A stretch of DNA of 49,400 nucleotides from Lachnospiraceae bacterium (lineage in GTDB: Bacteria > Bacillota > Clostridia > Lachnospirales > Lachnospiraceae). The stretch lies in NCBI GenBank assembly GCA_022792535.1, contig JAAWBG010000019.1, positions 1-49,400 on the forward strand, read 5' to 3'. The notes under the pieces are model-generated. The model saw only the letters and a list, made by a program, of their open reading frames with translations, was not told the DNA's origin and did not search any database. The first letter of the stretch is position 1. Each line of letters opens with the position of its first letter. Below, one piece after another: positions 16,959 to 26,273 of the stretch. The translations under genes were made by a program, and so were the position numbers.

Positions 16959-18314
16959 CTACTTTAAAATATCCTTCAAATCGTGGAAGCCCTGACTTGT
17001 GGTTACCACTACCACGGTATCGCCTATTTCAATGGTATCCTGGCCGCCGGGGGTGATAATCACCCCTCTTCGGTTGATACAGGCAATCAGCAGATTCTCT
17101 TTTAAGCGCAGTTCTTTCAAAGGAACCCCTACCAGCTCCGACTTTTCCTGTACCCGGAACTCTAATGCTTCTACTTTATCTTCAATCAACTGATACAAAG
17201 TCTCAATATTACTTCCGATGGAATTCTGCATGGCGCGCACATACTGCAGAATATACTCTGCTGTAATATTCTTGGGATAAAGCACGCTGCCCAGATCCAT
17301 ACTGTCAATAATCTCGTCATATGCAATTCTATGTACCTTGGTGATGGTCTTTGCCTTTGACACACTTTTAGCAAAGAGACTCAGCATAATATTCTCTTCA
17401 TCCAGATTGGTCCAGGACACAAAAGAGTGGGCCTGAGGCATTCCTTCTTCATACAACAGGGTACGATCCGTCCCATCCCCATGAATAATCATGGCCTGGG
17501 GAAGCAGCTCGCTTAATTCATTGCATCGTTTCTTATCCTGTTCAATAATCTTAATCTCAATGCCCATAGGCAGAAGCTGTTTCGCCAGATAATAGGTGGT
17601 CTCTCCTCCCCCTATAATCATACAGTTCTTGATCCGGTTGGTGGTCATTCCGATTTTCCGGAAAAATTCATTTGCTTTCTTGGAAGAAGCCACCACGGAA
17701 ATAATATCTTTTTCCCGCAGTTCAAAATTACCAGAAGGGATAAAAGTCTCTTCCCCCCGCTCCACTGCACAGATCAGCACGTCACAGTGGAGTCCGCTGG
17801 AAATATACGTCAGAGGCTGACCGTCCAACACAGAACCTTCCCCGATTCTGCATTTTAAAAGTTCCACTCTGCCCTTTGCAAAAACATCCACTTTGATGGC
17901 GGAAGGGAATTTTAAAAGCCGGGCAATCTCACAGGACGCGGCATATTCTGGATTGATCACCATGGACAATCCAAGTTCTTCTTTGATGTAAGTGATCTCC
18001 CGGTTATAAATGGGATTGCGCACCCGCGCAATGGTGTTGCATCCTCCTGCCTTTCTGGCAATCAAACAGCAGAGCAGATTTAATTCATCGGAAGTGGTTA
18101 CTGCAATCAGCAGATCGGCAGTCTCTATCCCCGCCTCATTCTGCACCGTAAAACTTGCTCCATTTCCCGCAACCCCCATCACATCAAATTGATTCGCAAT
18201 AGCGCCGGCTCTGGCCGGATCACTGTCCACCACAGTAATATTGTGCCCTTCTTTGCTCAGCTGTTCCGTCAAAGTTGTACCAACATTTCCACAACCCACA
18301 ATGATAATCTGCAT
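16959..18314 (-). CDS. trkA: Trk potassium transporter regulatory subunit TrkA
   Basis: A 451-residue cytoplasmic NAD(H)/ATP-binding gating subunit for TrkH. It has two tandem RCK units: the first Rossmann fold starts at residue 3 (IIVGCGNVGTTL) and the second near 226 (CMIIGGGETTYYLAK), each followed by a TrkA_C domain. Length fits two-unit TrkA. First gene of the trkA-trkH-unknown-TM1266-hydF run. Confidence 0.95.
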   Translation of the reverse strand: MQIIIVGCGNVGTTLTEQLSKEGHNITVVDSDPARAGAIANQFDVMGVAGNGASFTVQNEAGIETADLLIAVTTSDELNLLCCLIARKAGGCNTIARVRNPIYNREITYIKEELGLSMVINPEYAASCEIARLLKFPSAIKVDVFAKGRVELLKCRIGEGSVLDGQPLTYISSGLHCDVLICAVERGEETFIPSGNFELREKDIISVVASSKKANEFFRKIGMTTNRIKNCMIIGGGETTYYLAKQLLPMGIEIKIIEQDKKRCNELSELLPQAMIIHGDGTDRTLLYEEGMPQAHSFVSWTNLDEENIMLSLFAKSVSKAKTITKVHRIAYDEIIDSMDLGSVLYPKNITAEYILQYVRAMQNSIGSNIETLYQLIEDKVEALEFRVQEKSELVGVPLKELRLKENLLIACINRRGVIITPGGQDTIEIGDTVVVVTTSQGFHDLKDILK

Positions 18315-18367
18315 GTCTCCTCCATCTACGTCAAATATCTGTCGTCTTTCTCTTTCTTATGTCGTAA

Positions 18368-19261
18368 TTACCTATCATATTTTTTAATCAGCCCTAATCC
18401 CAAGGGATGAGGACCTGTGTGAACGCCTATGGTAGCCCCGATCTGATAAATGTCAATGCTCTGGCGCTCTGAGTAAGTCTGCAGGGAAGTCAAAAGCTGA
18501 TCTCTAAACTCCGCTGCCTCCTCATAATTGTATCCATATCCTACCACAATCTGGTAATCATCGGGGGATTCCCCGTTTTTCTCAAAATACTCTTTGGTCT
18601 GTTCAATCAGACGTTTCAGCCCCTTCTTACGGTTTCTGGTAATTCCGGTGGGGAAGATCTCTCCCTCTTTTAACATGATCAAAGGTTTGATTCCCAAAGT
18701 AGAGGCCGCTGTTCCCATAACCTTTCCAATTCTTCCTCCATGAATGAGATATTCATAATTCCCCACAGTAAAGATAATTCTTCCGGTAGGTTTGATTCTC
18801 TCGATTCCCTCCACCGTCTCCTCAAAAGATAAACCGTCCTGCTGCATCCGCGCCGCCTCCAACACCAGGATTCCCTGCAGCACGGTATCTACTGTGGTAT
18901 CTATCACCTGAATCTTGATTCCCGGATATTCCTCCTGTACCAAGTCTGCCGCTGTTTTGGCTGAATTATAAGAACCGCTGAATTTTGTTGTAATGCACAG
19001 GCAGATAATATCTTTTCCCTCTTTTACATAAGGAGTGAAGGCTTCCACATAATCCTGTACAGAGGGAAGGGAAGATTTGGGAAATTTGTCTGGATTATCC
19101 ACCATTTCCTGATAAAAGGTTCTCACACTGATTTCTTCAATCTCTTTTTTATAAGTCTGTCCGTCAAATGTCACATAAAATGGTACAACTCTTACTCCCG
19201 CCTGCTGAGCCGCCTCTGTACCCAGGTCGCAGGAACCGTCCGTGATAATTTGATATGCCAT
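18368..19261 (-). CDS. DegV-family fatty-acid-binding protein
   Basis: 297 residues. The N-terminal ITDGSCDLG and PFYVTFDGQTYKKE, followed by the TSLPSVQDY-like segment (here SSLPSVQDYVEAF) and CITTKFSGSYNSA, are DegV hallmarks. Members bind fatty acids, and FakB-type proteins present them to the FakA kinase for phosphorylation; whether this one is a FakB cannot be decided. The start at 19261 is chosen because GAGGAG lies just upstream; the open frame extends 108 codons further without conservation. Confidence 0.9.
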   Translation of the reverse strand: MAYQIITDGSCDLGTEAAQQAGVRVVPFYVTFDGQTYKKEIEEISVRTFYQEMVDNPDKFPKSSLPSVQDYVEAFTPYVKEGKDIICLCITTKFSGSYNSAKTAADLVQEEYPGIKIQVIDTTVDTVLQGILVLEAARMQQDGLSFEETVEGIERIKPTGRIIFTVGNYEYLIHGGRIGKVMGTAASTLGIKPLIMLKEGEIFPTGITRNRKKGLKRLIEQTKEYFEKNGESPDDYQIVVGYGYNYEEAAEFRDQLLTSLQTYSERQSIDIYQIGATIGVHTGPHPLGLGLIKKYDR

Positions 19262-19323
19262 AGAACTCCTCTTTTCATTCATTAAATATTGAGTCTTGCA
19301 TCGGCCTATATAATAACATAAAG

Positions 19324-19344
19324 CGGGGAGCTTCCAACTCCCCG
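19324..19344 (-). terminator. Hairpin between MATE and degV genes
   Basis: CGGGGAG and CTCCCCG pair around a 7-base loop. On the minus strand it follows the MATE stop and is followed by CTTTATGTTATT, a poor T-run. It may be a weak terminator or part of the degV leader. The rest of 19262-19473 shows nothing further. Confidence 0.45.
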
Positions 19345-19473
19345 GCCCTTGCAAAGCATTCTCGTTGCTATTATAATACCTTTTCCTCAAAAAGAAAAGA
19401 GCTTTTACGGTATATTTTACAGTCTTTTGCAACAGTTCAGCCATCGCCAAAATTATGGACGCGGGCTGAACTG

Positions 19474-20814
19474 TTACAATCTCTTCATCCATCTTTTGGT
19501 TTGGAATATCCAGAGGGATATTCCCCATCGGAGAAGTTCTTCTAATGACAGGAGAAAATACACCCAAAGAATCGGCAGCTTCCACACAAACCCAGCCAAA
19601 AGTCCTAGCGGAACTCCCACGCCCCAGGTTCCAATTATATCAATCCACATCACATATTTTGTCATGCCGCCGCTTCGAATGATTCCGCCCCCTAAAATCA
19701 TATTCTGTACTTTTGCCGGAGAAATAAGTGCAAATACTACCAAAATCTGATAAGACATTCTCTGTACTTCCTGCGGCACTTGATAGAATTCCACATAATA
19801 TGTTCCAAAACATACTAATAATATGGAAAATAGCAGGGAACCAATAAACCCAAGCCCCATAAACTTTTTAGATTCCTCATATGCCTTTTCATAGGCTCCT
19901 TTTCCTAATGATTTCCCTACCAGAATGCCGGCTGCCTGAGACAATCCGCTGAGGGCCCCCATCATCAATGCCTGAATCGGCCCTGTCATAGTCATTGCTG
20001 CACAGGATTGGGTTCCCAGATTCCCATATAAGATTCCATATACATTTTCTCCCATGCTCCAGAAAAATTCACAGAATAAGATGGGAGCCAATATCTGGAA
20101 ATACACCCTCCTCTTTTCTGTCTCTAACTTCCAGTCAAACTTCAGGGAAATTGCCTGCTTCCTTCTTTCCCGAATCAAAAATAGCAGAGTCATCACGCAG
20201 GCCGCCCATTGGGAGATCACACTTGCCCAGGCAGCTCCTTTTACTCCCAGTGCCGGAACCCCGTATTTTCCAAAAATCAATATATAATTTAATCCTGTAT
20301 TAATAAATACTGCCAAAATAGAGGCCAGCAAAGGATAGACTGCCGCCCCAATACAGCGCAGCAAAACCGCCGAAATAGAAATCAATGCCATAGGGAAAAA
20401 GGAAAGACAATAAGTCTGCAGATATTCCGCTGCCAAAGGGCTGGTCTCTGTATCTTTCGTATAAATCTGCATAATTTCCCTGGAAAATAAAAGACATACT
20501 GTGGTAAAAAGCAAAGCCAGGCACAAAGATCCCAGCAGATTGATCCAAAAACTTTTCTGCAGATCTTTCTGATTTTTCTGACCCAGGTATTGCGCCATCA
20601 TAACCCCTGCAGCCCCGGCAATTGCGCCTAAGACCACAGAATAGATAGAAGCAAATTTTCCTCCCAGTCCAATACCGGCAATTTTTTCACTGCCTAATTG
20701 CCCGATCATAACCTGATCCATCACACTGAAAGAAGATTGCAGCAAAGACTGCAAAGTAACCAGCAGTGCAATCTGCACCACCCCCTGATAAAAGGCAGTT
20801 TCTCTTTTTTCCAT
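19474..20814 (-). CDS. MATE-family multidrug/toxin efflux transporter
   Basis: 446 residues with about twelve membrane segments in two homologous halves. The N-terminal VMDQVMIGQLGSEKIAGIGL and AGVMMAQYLGQKN segments are typical of MATE/NorM-like cation-coupled exporters. The start at 20814 has GAGGTG upstream and lies 11 bases after the LacI stop, so the two are cotranscribed. The substrate is unknown, and a LacI-type partner hints that a sugar-like ligand may control export. Confidence 0.9.
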   Translation of the reverse strand: MEKRETAFYQGVVQIALLVTLQSLLQSSFSVMDQVMIGQLGSEKIAGIGLGGKFASIYSVVLGAIAGAAGVMMAQYLGQKNQKDLQKSFWINLLGSLCLALLFTTVCLLFSREIMQIYTKDTETSPLAAEYLQTYCLSFFPMALISISAVLLRCIGAAVYPLLASILAVFINTGLNYILIFGKYGVPALGVKGAAWASVISQWAACVMTLLFLIRERRKQAISLKFDWKLETEKRRVYFQILAPILFCEFFWSMGENVYGILYGNLGTQSCAAMTMTGPIQALMMGALSGLSQAAGILVGKSLGKGAYEKAYEESKKFMGLGFIGSLLFSILLVCFGTYYVEFYQVPQEVQRMSYQILVVFALISPAKVQNMILGGGIIRSGGMTKYVMWIDIIGTWGVGVPLGLLAGFVWKLPILWVYFLLSLEELLRWGISLWIFQTKRWMKRL

Positions 20815-20824
20815 TATGTCCACC

Positions 20825-21862
20825 TCACTCAACTGTCCCATTCTCAAAAGGTTCTATTTCGATCCTTTTTACGCTGTCACGCACCATAAGTTTCGTTTTC
20901 AAAATCTGAAGAGGCTCCACCGGTTCTTTGTTTTTGATCTTTTTCAAGGCTGACAGAGCCTTTTGTGCCCGTTCTCTGGTATCCTGCCCAATAGTGGTCA
21001 ATTCTGGACACACCTTTTTACACAGAGGAATGTCATCAAATCCTGCCACTGAAAGATCTTCTGGAACGTTAATTTTCTTTTTCTGCAGAAAATGCATGAA
21101 TTCAATGGCATATTCATCTGAGACAGCAAACACAGCAGTATATTCTCTTTGTATTTCATGGATATGTTTTTCGTAAAAGCGCATCCTTTCTTCTTGAATA
21201 CAGGGGATTTTCATAAAATCTGTCTTCCCCTTTTTCATCCCTTCCCTGCACCCTTCCATCCGTTCCTGATCCATACAGATATGATTATCTGCAATACAGA
21301 GCACTTTTCGATGTCCCATCTGATACAAATATTCTCCCATCTGAAGTCCGCCTCCATGATTGTCCACAAATAAATTGCAGATCCGACTGTCTTCCTCAAA
21401 ATATCCATCATAAACCACAAAAGGAATATGCATATTTTCCCTGAGCTGCCTGTAATCCTCCTGGCAGAATCCAATCAGGACCAGTCCTTCCATATTCCAC
21501 ATAGAGGCAAAACGTATGATCTCGTTCCACTGTGCAGTCTTTTTCATCATCATAAAAAAACCAGATTTTTCAATCTCGTGAAGCAGCGCATTTAAAGCAG
21601 AACAGAGAAAAGCATCCTCCAAAACTGCTCCCTCATATTTCACATGATCGTTTACAATCACTCCGATCACCCGTGAATCATTCTGAGCTAGAAGAATGCC
21701 TGCCATACTTGGTATATATGCTCTTTTTTCTAATAATTCCTGTACCCGCTTTATCGTCTCCTTTGATACCTTTTTTGTCTTTCCATGAATCACATTTGAT
21801 ACGGTGGCAGTACTAACCCCCAACTCCTCTGCGATATCCTGAATTCGAACTCTCTCCTGCAT
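20825..21862 (-). CDS. LacI-family transcriptional regulator
   Basis: 345 residues. The N-terminal helix-turn-helix (RIQDIAEELGVSTATVSNVI, then the hinge helix near SMAGILLAQNDS) and a periplasmic-binding-protein-like ligand domain (IGVIVNDHV, VSVAGFDD-like DLSVAGFDDIPLC). Start 21862 is chosen for AGGAGG 8 bases upstream. Cotranscribed with the MATE exporter. A palindrome upstream (21944-21961) is the probable operator. Confidence 0.9.
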   Translation of the reverse strand: MQERVRIQDIAEELGVSTATVSNVIHGKTKKVSKETIKRVQELLEKRAYIPSMAGILLAQNDSRVIGVIVNDHVKYEGAVLEDAFLCSALNALLHEIEKSGFFMMMKKTAQWNEIIRFASMWNMEGLVLIGFCQEDYRQLRENMHIPFVVYDGYFEEDSRICNLFVDNHGGGLQMGEYLYQMGHRKVLCIADNHICMDQERMEGCREGMKKGKTDFMKIPCIQEERMRFYEKHIHEIQREYTAVFAVSDEYAIEFMHFLQKKKINVPEDLSVAGFDDIPLCKKVCPELTTIGQDTRERAQKALSALKKIKNKEPVEPLQILKTKLMVRDSVKRIEIEPFENGTVE

Positions 21863-21943
21863 CTGGTCTGCCTCCTGTCCCATCTATAAATTCAGCCCAT
21901 TCATCTTATCTCAATCCTACGATGAACACGCTGAATTTACAAT

Positions 21944-21961
21944 AGGTTAAACGCATAACCT
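21944..21961. promoter_or_regulatory. Candidate LacI-type operator
   Basis: AGGTTAAACGCATAACCT has perfect 6-base arms around a CG-containing centre, the usual LacI-family geometry. On the minus strand it falls between TTGTGA and TATTGT boxes about 18 bases apart, which would place it inside the lacI-MATE promoter. Confidence 0.55.
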
Positions 21962-22060
21962 CTCACAAAATTCTATTTTAAAAATCCATGATTTTTCTAC
22001 TTATTTCACAATGTCTGCTTGGAATCCCTATATGAATGACTTATCCTCATATGGCTATCC

Positions 22061-22549
22061 CTATTTTGACGTAAACACTCCTGTCTTCGCCCCGGTAACT
22101 TTCTGAAAATCTTCTGTTCCAAGACACAGGGTAGTTCCGATCCGTCCCCCGCTGATATAAAGTTTTTCATATTGAAGCGCATTTTCTGAGAGAAAAACAG
22201 GGTACCCTTTCTTCATCCCCAGAGGGCTGCAGCCGCCCCTTACATACCCGGTCACTTGGGTGATCTCTTTTACCGGAATCATTTCTACCGATTTCTCCCC
22301 TGCAAGCCTTGCGGCCCCTTTCAGGTCAACCTCCTTTGCCACTGGCAGCACAAACACATAATATTGTCTGCTTTTTCCCTGGAGAACTAAGGTTTTAAAA
22401 GACTGCTCCGGCGGCGCCCCTGTCTTCTGAGCGGTATGAATTCCGTCAATAAATCCATCGCATTCATATTGCAGCACTTCATAAGCAATCTTGTGTTTAT
22501 CCAAAATGCGCATGGCATTTGTCTTGATCTCTTTTTCCTTTTTTGCCAT
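22061..22549 (-). CDS. ybaK: Cys-tRNA(Pro)/Cys-tRNA(Cys) deacylase, YbaK/EbsC family
   Basis: A 162-residue trans-editing domain that hydrolyses Cys-tRNA(Pro). The opening KTNAMRILDKHKIAYEVLQY, the central VFVLPVAKEVDLKGAAR with the key lysine region, and GYVRGGCSPLGMKKGYPVF are family signatures. Free-standing and of normal length. Last gene of the larE-uup-unknown-ybaK run, after a structured 150-base spacer. Confidence 0.92.
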   Translation of the reverse strand: MAKKEKEIKTNAMRILDKHKIAYEVLQYECDGFIDGIHTAQKTGAPPEQSFKTLVLQGKSRQYYVFVLPVAKEVDLKGAARLAGEKSVEMIPVKEITQVTGYVRGGCSPLGMKKGYPVFLSENALQYEKLYISGGRIGTTLCLGTEDFQKVTGAKTGVFTSK

Positions 22550-22564
22550 CTCAATTCCTGCCTT

Positions 22565-22702
22565 TTACTTTCTTCATTCCCGCAAGCAATGAGCCAAGCG
22601 CTTTTGCCTGCACCAGCATTTGGTGAATACCGCAAGGGTCGATACCCCGTCCCTTGGGGCGCATCAAGCTCCATGCCCCGCTCCTTGCGGCGGGTTATTG
22701 AC
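22565..22702 (-). other. Structured intergenic region upstream of ybaK
   Basis: On the minus strand several short stems follow each other: CCCGC/GCGGG, CCCC/GGGG, GGG/CCC and CACC/GGTG, with CCGCAAGG complementary to the later CCTTGCGG, so alternative folds are possible. It is GC-richer than nearby spacers. It could be a dispersed palindrome or an RNA leader. No known riboswitch is recognised. Confidence 0.45.
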
Positions 22703-22708
22703 TGTTCG

Positions 22709-23392
22709 TCATTCCAGTTTCCCATCCACCAGAAAACGGATAAAATCTGCCGCCGCATCCTGATGTTTGGCATAAGAAAAAACCACTAAGTAGGCCGCTC
22801 CATTTTTTTGATAACCATATTGTTCCAATACCTGGCTGTTTTCCACCTGGACTGCATCTTTCCTGCAGATTTCTCTGTGGGATTCCACAAATTCCCGGCC
22901 CATCAGCTGTTCTACTGGTATCAAAATCCCATCTTGTCCGGAATATTCTTGATACAGTTCTTCTGGACAGATATAGATATCTGCTGTCTCCCCGCCTACC
23001 AAAGTTTTCAGCTTCATCCTGGAAGCATATTCCAGTTCTGCAAAACCAGCTTGATCTGAAATCACAATAGAAGTATCCAATATATATTTGTTGCGACGTT
23101 CAGTATCTTCCCGCAGAGCCCGAAACTCTTCCATCACAGCTGTATCCAGTTCTGTTCCGTTGACAACCGCAGCATACAGTATCGTCTCATTTTGAAGGTT
23201 ATCCACCCATACGCCGATTCCAATGGAGAAGACAATCATTCCGATCAAAACTGCAATATGCAGTTTATAATAGGCAAAAATATATTCTGCCTTTTCTTTT
23301 CCATCCATGGAGGCCAGTTTTGCACGTTCCAATTCCCGCTTCTCTTTTTTTGTCATATCTGACTCATGTTTTTTCTGAAATTTGGTGTCCAT
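22709..23392 (-). CDS. Membrane-anchored protein of unknown function
   Basis: About 227 residues. A basic, helical cytoplasmic N-terminus (TKKEKRELERAKLASMDGKE) is followed by one membrane helix near 43-65 and an extracellular domain. That domain has the look of the ABC solute-binding fold tail (GGETADIYICPEELYQEY; late KHQDAAADFIRFLVDGKLE), where the last segment resembles binding-protein ends. A sensing or assembly role would be inference. Start 23392 is supported by GGAGG 4 bases upstream. Directly follows the ABC-F gene. Confidence 0.7.
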   Translation of the reverse strand: MDTKFQKKHESDMTKKEKRELERAKLASMDGKEKAEYIFAYYKLHIAVLIGMIVFSIGIGVWVDNLQNETILYAAVVNGTELDTAVMEEFRALREDTERRNKYILDTSIVISDQAGFAELEYASRMKLKTLVGGETADIYICPEELYQEYSGQDGILIPVEQLMGREFVESHREICRKDAVQVENSQVLEQYGYQKNGAAYLVVFSYAKHQDAAADFIRFLVDGKLE

Positions 23393-23421
23393 ATTTCCTC
23401 CCACATTCAAGGATTCTCTTC

Positions 23422-25287
23422 TCATCCATTCTGAGCTTCTATCTTTTCCGCCAGCTCATTCAGATATACCCACCGTTCCATCGTTTGTTCCAGCTCTGTC
23501 TCTATTTTGGCTTTTTCCTCCATGAGCTCAGACAATTTCAGGGAATTTGTGGCGTTTTCCATAATCTTTTGTTCCAGCATATCTGATGTTTCCTCTAATT
23601 TTGCCATCTCTTCTTCAATGGTATCATATTCCCGCTGTTCTTTATATGTAAATTTCAATCTTTTCTCATTGAGCCTGAGCTTTTCTTTCTTTCCGCCAGA
23701 TCCTTCTTTCCCAGAGGCAGCTTCCTTTCCGCCTCCGGCAGTCTTACTCTTTCGATTCTCCGTCTTTTTGTCTCCAGAAAATATGCCGCTTTCCTCGAAT
23801 CCCCTCTCTTTCCTGGCCTGCAGATAATCTGAATAATTTCCTTCGTACTGCTGCAGACGTCCCTCCTGTTCAAACGCAAAGATCCGTTCTGCCATCCGGT
23901 CCAAAAAATATCTGTCATGGGAAACTGCAATCACAATACCTGCAAAAGAATCCAAGTAATCTTCCAAAATCGTCAAGGTCCGAATATCCAAGTCATTGGT
24001 AGGCTCGTCCAATATCAGCACATTGGGCGCGTCCATCAAAATCCGCAGCAGATAAAGCCTTCTGCGCTCTCCTCCAGATAATTTTCCAATGGGCGTCCAC
24101 TGCATAGTTCCATCAAACAAAAACCGTTCCATCAGCATAGAAGCGCTGATCTTCCCCTCGCCTGTATCAACATATTCCGCTGCTTCCCGGACGTACTCAA
24201 TGGCCTTCATCTCTTCCTCCATATGGGAGTTGTCCTGGGAAAAATAACCGATCCGTACAGTCTCTCCCACCTCCACACTTCCGGCCTCCGGCACTATTTG
24301 CCCAAGAATGATCTTCAACAAAGTGGATTTTCCACATCCATTGGGACCAATAATTCCAATCCGGTCCTCTCGCAAAAAGATATAAGTAAAATCTTGAATT
24401 AATTTTTGATCTCCATATGATTTTGACAGTTCTTTCACTTCAATGGTCTTTTTCCCCATCCGGGAGGACAAGGAAGAAAGTTCTACCTTTTTTTCTTCCA
24501 CAGGTCCTTCCGCCGCCAGCATATCTTCAATTCTCTGAATATGCGCTTTCTGTTTGGTGGAACGGGCTCTGGCTCCTCTTGCCAGCCAGGCCAATTCCTT
24601 TTTCAGAATACTTTTCCGTTTCCGTTCACTGGCCTGTTCCATACTCTGCCGCTGCATTTTCAAAGCTACATAATCTGCATAATTTCCAGGGTAACTGTAA
24701 ATCTTTCCATATTCCACTTCCACAATCCGGTCTGCCACCCGATCCAGGAAATAACGGTCATGGGTTACCATCACCAGCGCGCCCCGAAACCGCGTCAGAT
24801 ATTCTTCCAGCCAGGCAGACATCTCACTGTCCAAATGGTTGGTAGGCTCGTCCAATATCAAAATCTCCACTGGCTGCAGCAGAACATTCACCAGTGCAAT
24901 CCGTTTCTTCTGGCCGCCGGACAAAAATTTTACAGGTTGATCCACCTTAGAAAATCCCAGTTGAGACAGCATGGACCTGGCTTCACTTTCCAACACCATA
25001 TCCTGCCCCTCCAACCCCTTTAAGGCCGCTTTTAAAATAGTATCTGTGTCTTCTAACTGAGGGGTCTGTTCTAGATAGGCTGTTTTCACATGATTTCCCA
25101 TAATCACACTGCCTGCATCTGGTTCTTCCATCCCTGCAATTATTTTCAGCAGCGTGGATTTTCCCATTCCATTGACACCGATCACCCCTACCTTCTCACT
25201 TTCCTGAAGACTGAAGGCAGTATCCTCCAATAAAATCCGCTCTGCTGTATATGATTTTTCCAAATGTTCTGCTGTTAATAGGTTCAT
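23422..25287 (-). CDS. uup: ABC-F family ATPase, Uup-like
   Basis: 621 residues with two nucleotide-binding domains and no membrane segments. Walker A motifs GVNGMGKST and GPNGCGKST, signatures LSGGQKKRIAL and LSGGERRRLYLL, and Walker B with LDEPTNHLD and LDEPTNDLD. The long C-terminal charged coiled coil (about 540-615) is the Uup-type DNA-binding tail rather than the short tail of antibiotic-resistance ABC-F proteins. The interdomain linker is the ABC-F RKRKS/KKELAWLARGARARSTK element. It acts on ribosomes or branched DNA by family knowledge. Its ATG overlaps the larE stop. Confidence 0.88.
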   Translation of the reverse strand: MNLLTAEHLEKSYTAERILLEDTAFSLQESEKVGVIGVNGMGKSTLLKIIAGMEEPDAGSVIMGNHVKTAYLEQTPQLEDTDTILKAALKGLEGQDMVLESEARSMLSQLGFSKVDQPVKFLSGGQKKRIALVNVLLQPVEILILDEPTNHLDSEMSAWLEEYLTRFRGALVMVTHDRYFLDRVADRIVEVEYGKIYSYPGNYADYVALKMQRQSMEQASERKRKSILKKELAWLARGARARSTKQKAHIQRIEDMLAAEGPVEEKKVELSSLSSRMGKKTIEVKELSKSYGDQKLIQDFTYIFLREDRIGIIGPNGCGKSTLLKIILGQIVPEAGSVEVGETVRIGYFSQDNSHMEEEMKAIEYVREAAEYVDTGEGKISASMLMERFLFDGTMQWTPIGKLSGGERRRLYLLRILMDAPNVLILDEPTNDLDIRTLTILEDYLDSFAGIVIAVSHDRYFLDRMAERIFAFEQEGRLQQYEGNYSDYLQARKERGFEESGIFSGDKKTENRKSKTAGGGKEAASGKEGSGGKKEKLRLNEKRLKFTYKEQREYDTIEEEMAKLEETSDMLEQKIMENATNSLKLSELMEEKAKIETELEQTMERWVYLNELAEKIEAQNG

Positions 25288-26117
25288 ATAGATATTCCTC
25301 TTTCTAAGATTTCATTCATACTTCCGGTCCGATAGCCAGTCAGATCCATAGACACATAGGTAAATCCATATTCCTGAAACTGCTGGGTAATTTTATTTCT
25401 GTTCTCTTCCTGAATCAACTTCAAAAAATCTTCCGGCAATACTTCAATCCTTGCCATGCTGCCGTGAATCCGAACTCGGAATTGGGAAAACCCTAATTCC
25501 ATCAACAGCCTTTCCCCCTGTTCCACCATTCTCAACTTTTCTTCTGTAATGATCTCTCCATAGGGAAACCGGGAGGACAGACAGGCAAAGGAAGGTTTCT
25601 CCCAGGTGTCAAGGCCCAGATCCCTGGACAGCAGGCGGATCTCTTCCTTGGTCAGCCCTGCATTCCGCAGGGGACTTTTGATTCCAAGTTCTGCCACCGC
25701 CTGCATTCCCGGCCTGTAATCACCCTCGTCGTCTATATTAGAGCCCTCCGCCACATATGGAATTCCCTGTTCCTCCGCAATTTTTAAAATTTTCTGCAGA
25801 AAAGCCTTTTTACAGAGATAACACCGATTGGGCGGATTCTGGGCAAACCCTTCGATTTCCAGTTCCTTCGATTCAAAAATAACCTGGCGGATTCCCTCCT
25901 CCTTGCAGAATGCTTCTGCCTCTTCCAATTCCCTTGCAGGAAAAGAGCAGGACTTGGCAGTTACCGCAAGTACCTTCTCTCCCAATACCTCATGGGCCGC
26001 TTTCAGCAAAAATGTAGAATCCACACCGCTGGAAAAAGCAACTGCCACGCTGCCCAGATCTGCCAAATATTGTTTTAGGCATTCTAATTTTTGAGTCCCT
26101 GTGTCTTTTACTTTCAT
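25284..26117 (-). CDS. larE: ATP-dependent sacrificial sulfur transferase LarE-like
   Basis: A PP-loop enzyme of the LarE/NAD-synthase-like group: SSGVDS at 29-34 binds ATP, the CYLCKK pair and EGSNIDDEGDYRPGM follow, and Cys in FACLSSRFPYG corresponds to the LarE sulfur-donor cysteine. LarE builds the nickel-pincer cofactor of lactate racemase and other enzymes. LarA, LarB and LarC are not in the window. The start is uncertain: 26117 has AGGA 10 bases upstream; an ATG at 26153 is possible. Coupled to uup by ATGA. Confidence 0.85.
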   Translation of the reverse strand: MKVKDTGTQKLECLKQYLADLGSVAVAFSSGVDSTFLLKAAHEVLGEKVLAVTAKSCSFPARELEEAEAFCKEEGIRQVIFESKELEIEGFAQNPPNRCYLCKKAFLQKILKIAEEQGIPYVAEGSNIDDEGDYRPGMQAVAELGIKSPLRNAGLTKEEIRLLSRDLGLDTWEKPSFACLSSRFPYGEIITEEKLRMVEQGERLLMELGFSQFRVRIHGSMARIEVLPEDFLKLIQEENRNKITQQFQEYGFTYVSMDLTGYRTGSMNEILERGISI

Positions 26118-26179
26118 TCTATCTTTTCCTAATCTCTTTTTGCATTTAATCATAGCATATGACCTGCCTTTTTTCAATC

Positions 26180-26219
26180 AAAAGGCCCGGAAATGCACTC
26201 ACTGCTTTCCGAGCCTTTA
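26180..26219 (-). terminator. Terminator after ptsI
   Basis: On the minus strand AAAGGCTCGGAAAGC and the opposing TTTCCGGGCCTTTT form a stem of about 13 bp with one mismatch, followed by a T-rich run. It closes the fructose-PTS operon. Confidence 0.75.
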
Positions 26220-26273
26220 TCAGGCAAAACTTTCATATTTCTGTTGTCTGCGCTGTCAATCTTTCTTTGAGAT

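Noticed and set aside
22387..22773. 128-residue frame overlapping ybaK and the anchored unknown
   Set aside because: Both overlapped genes are well supported, and this frame spans the structured spacer.
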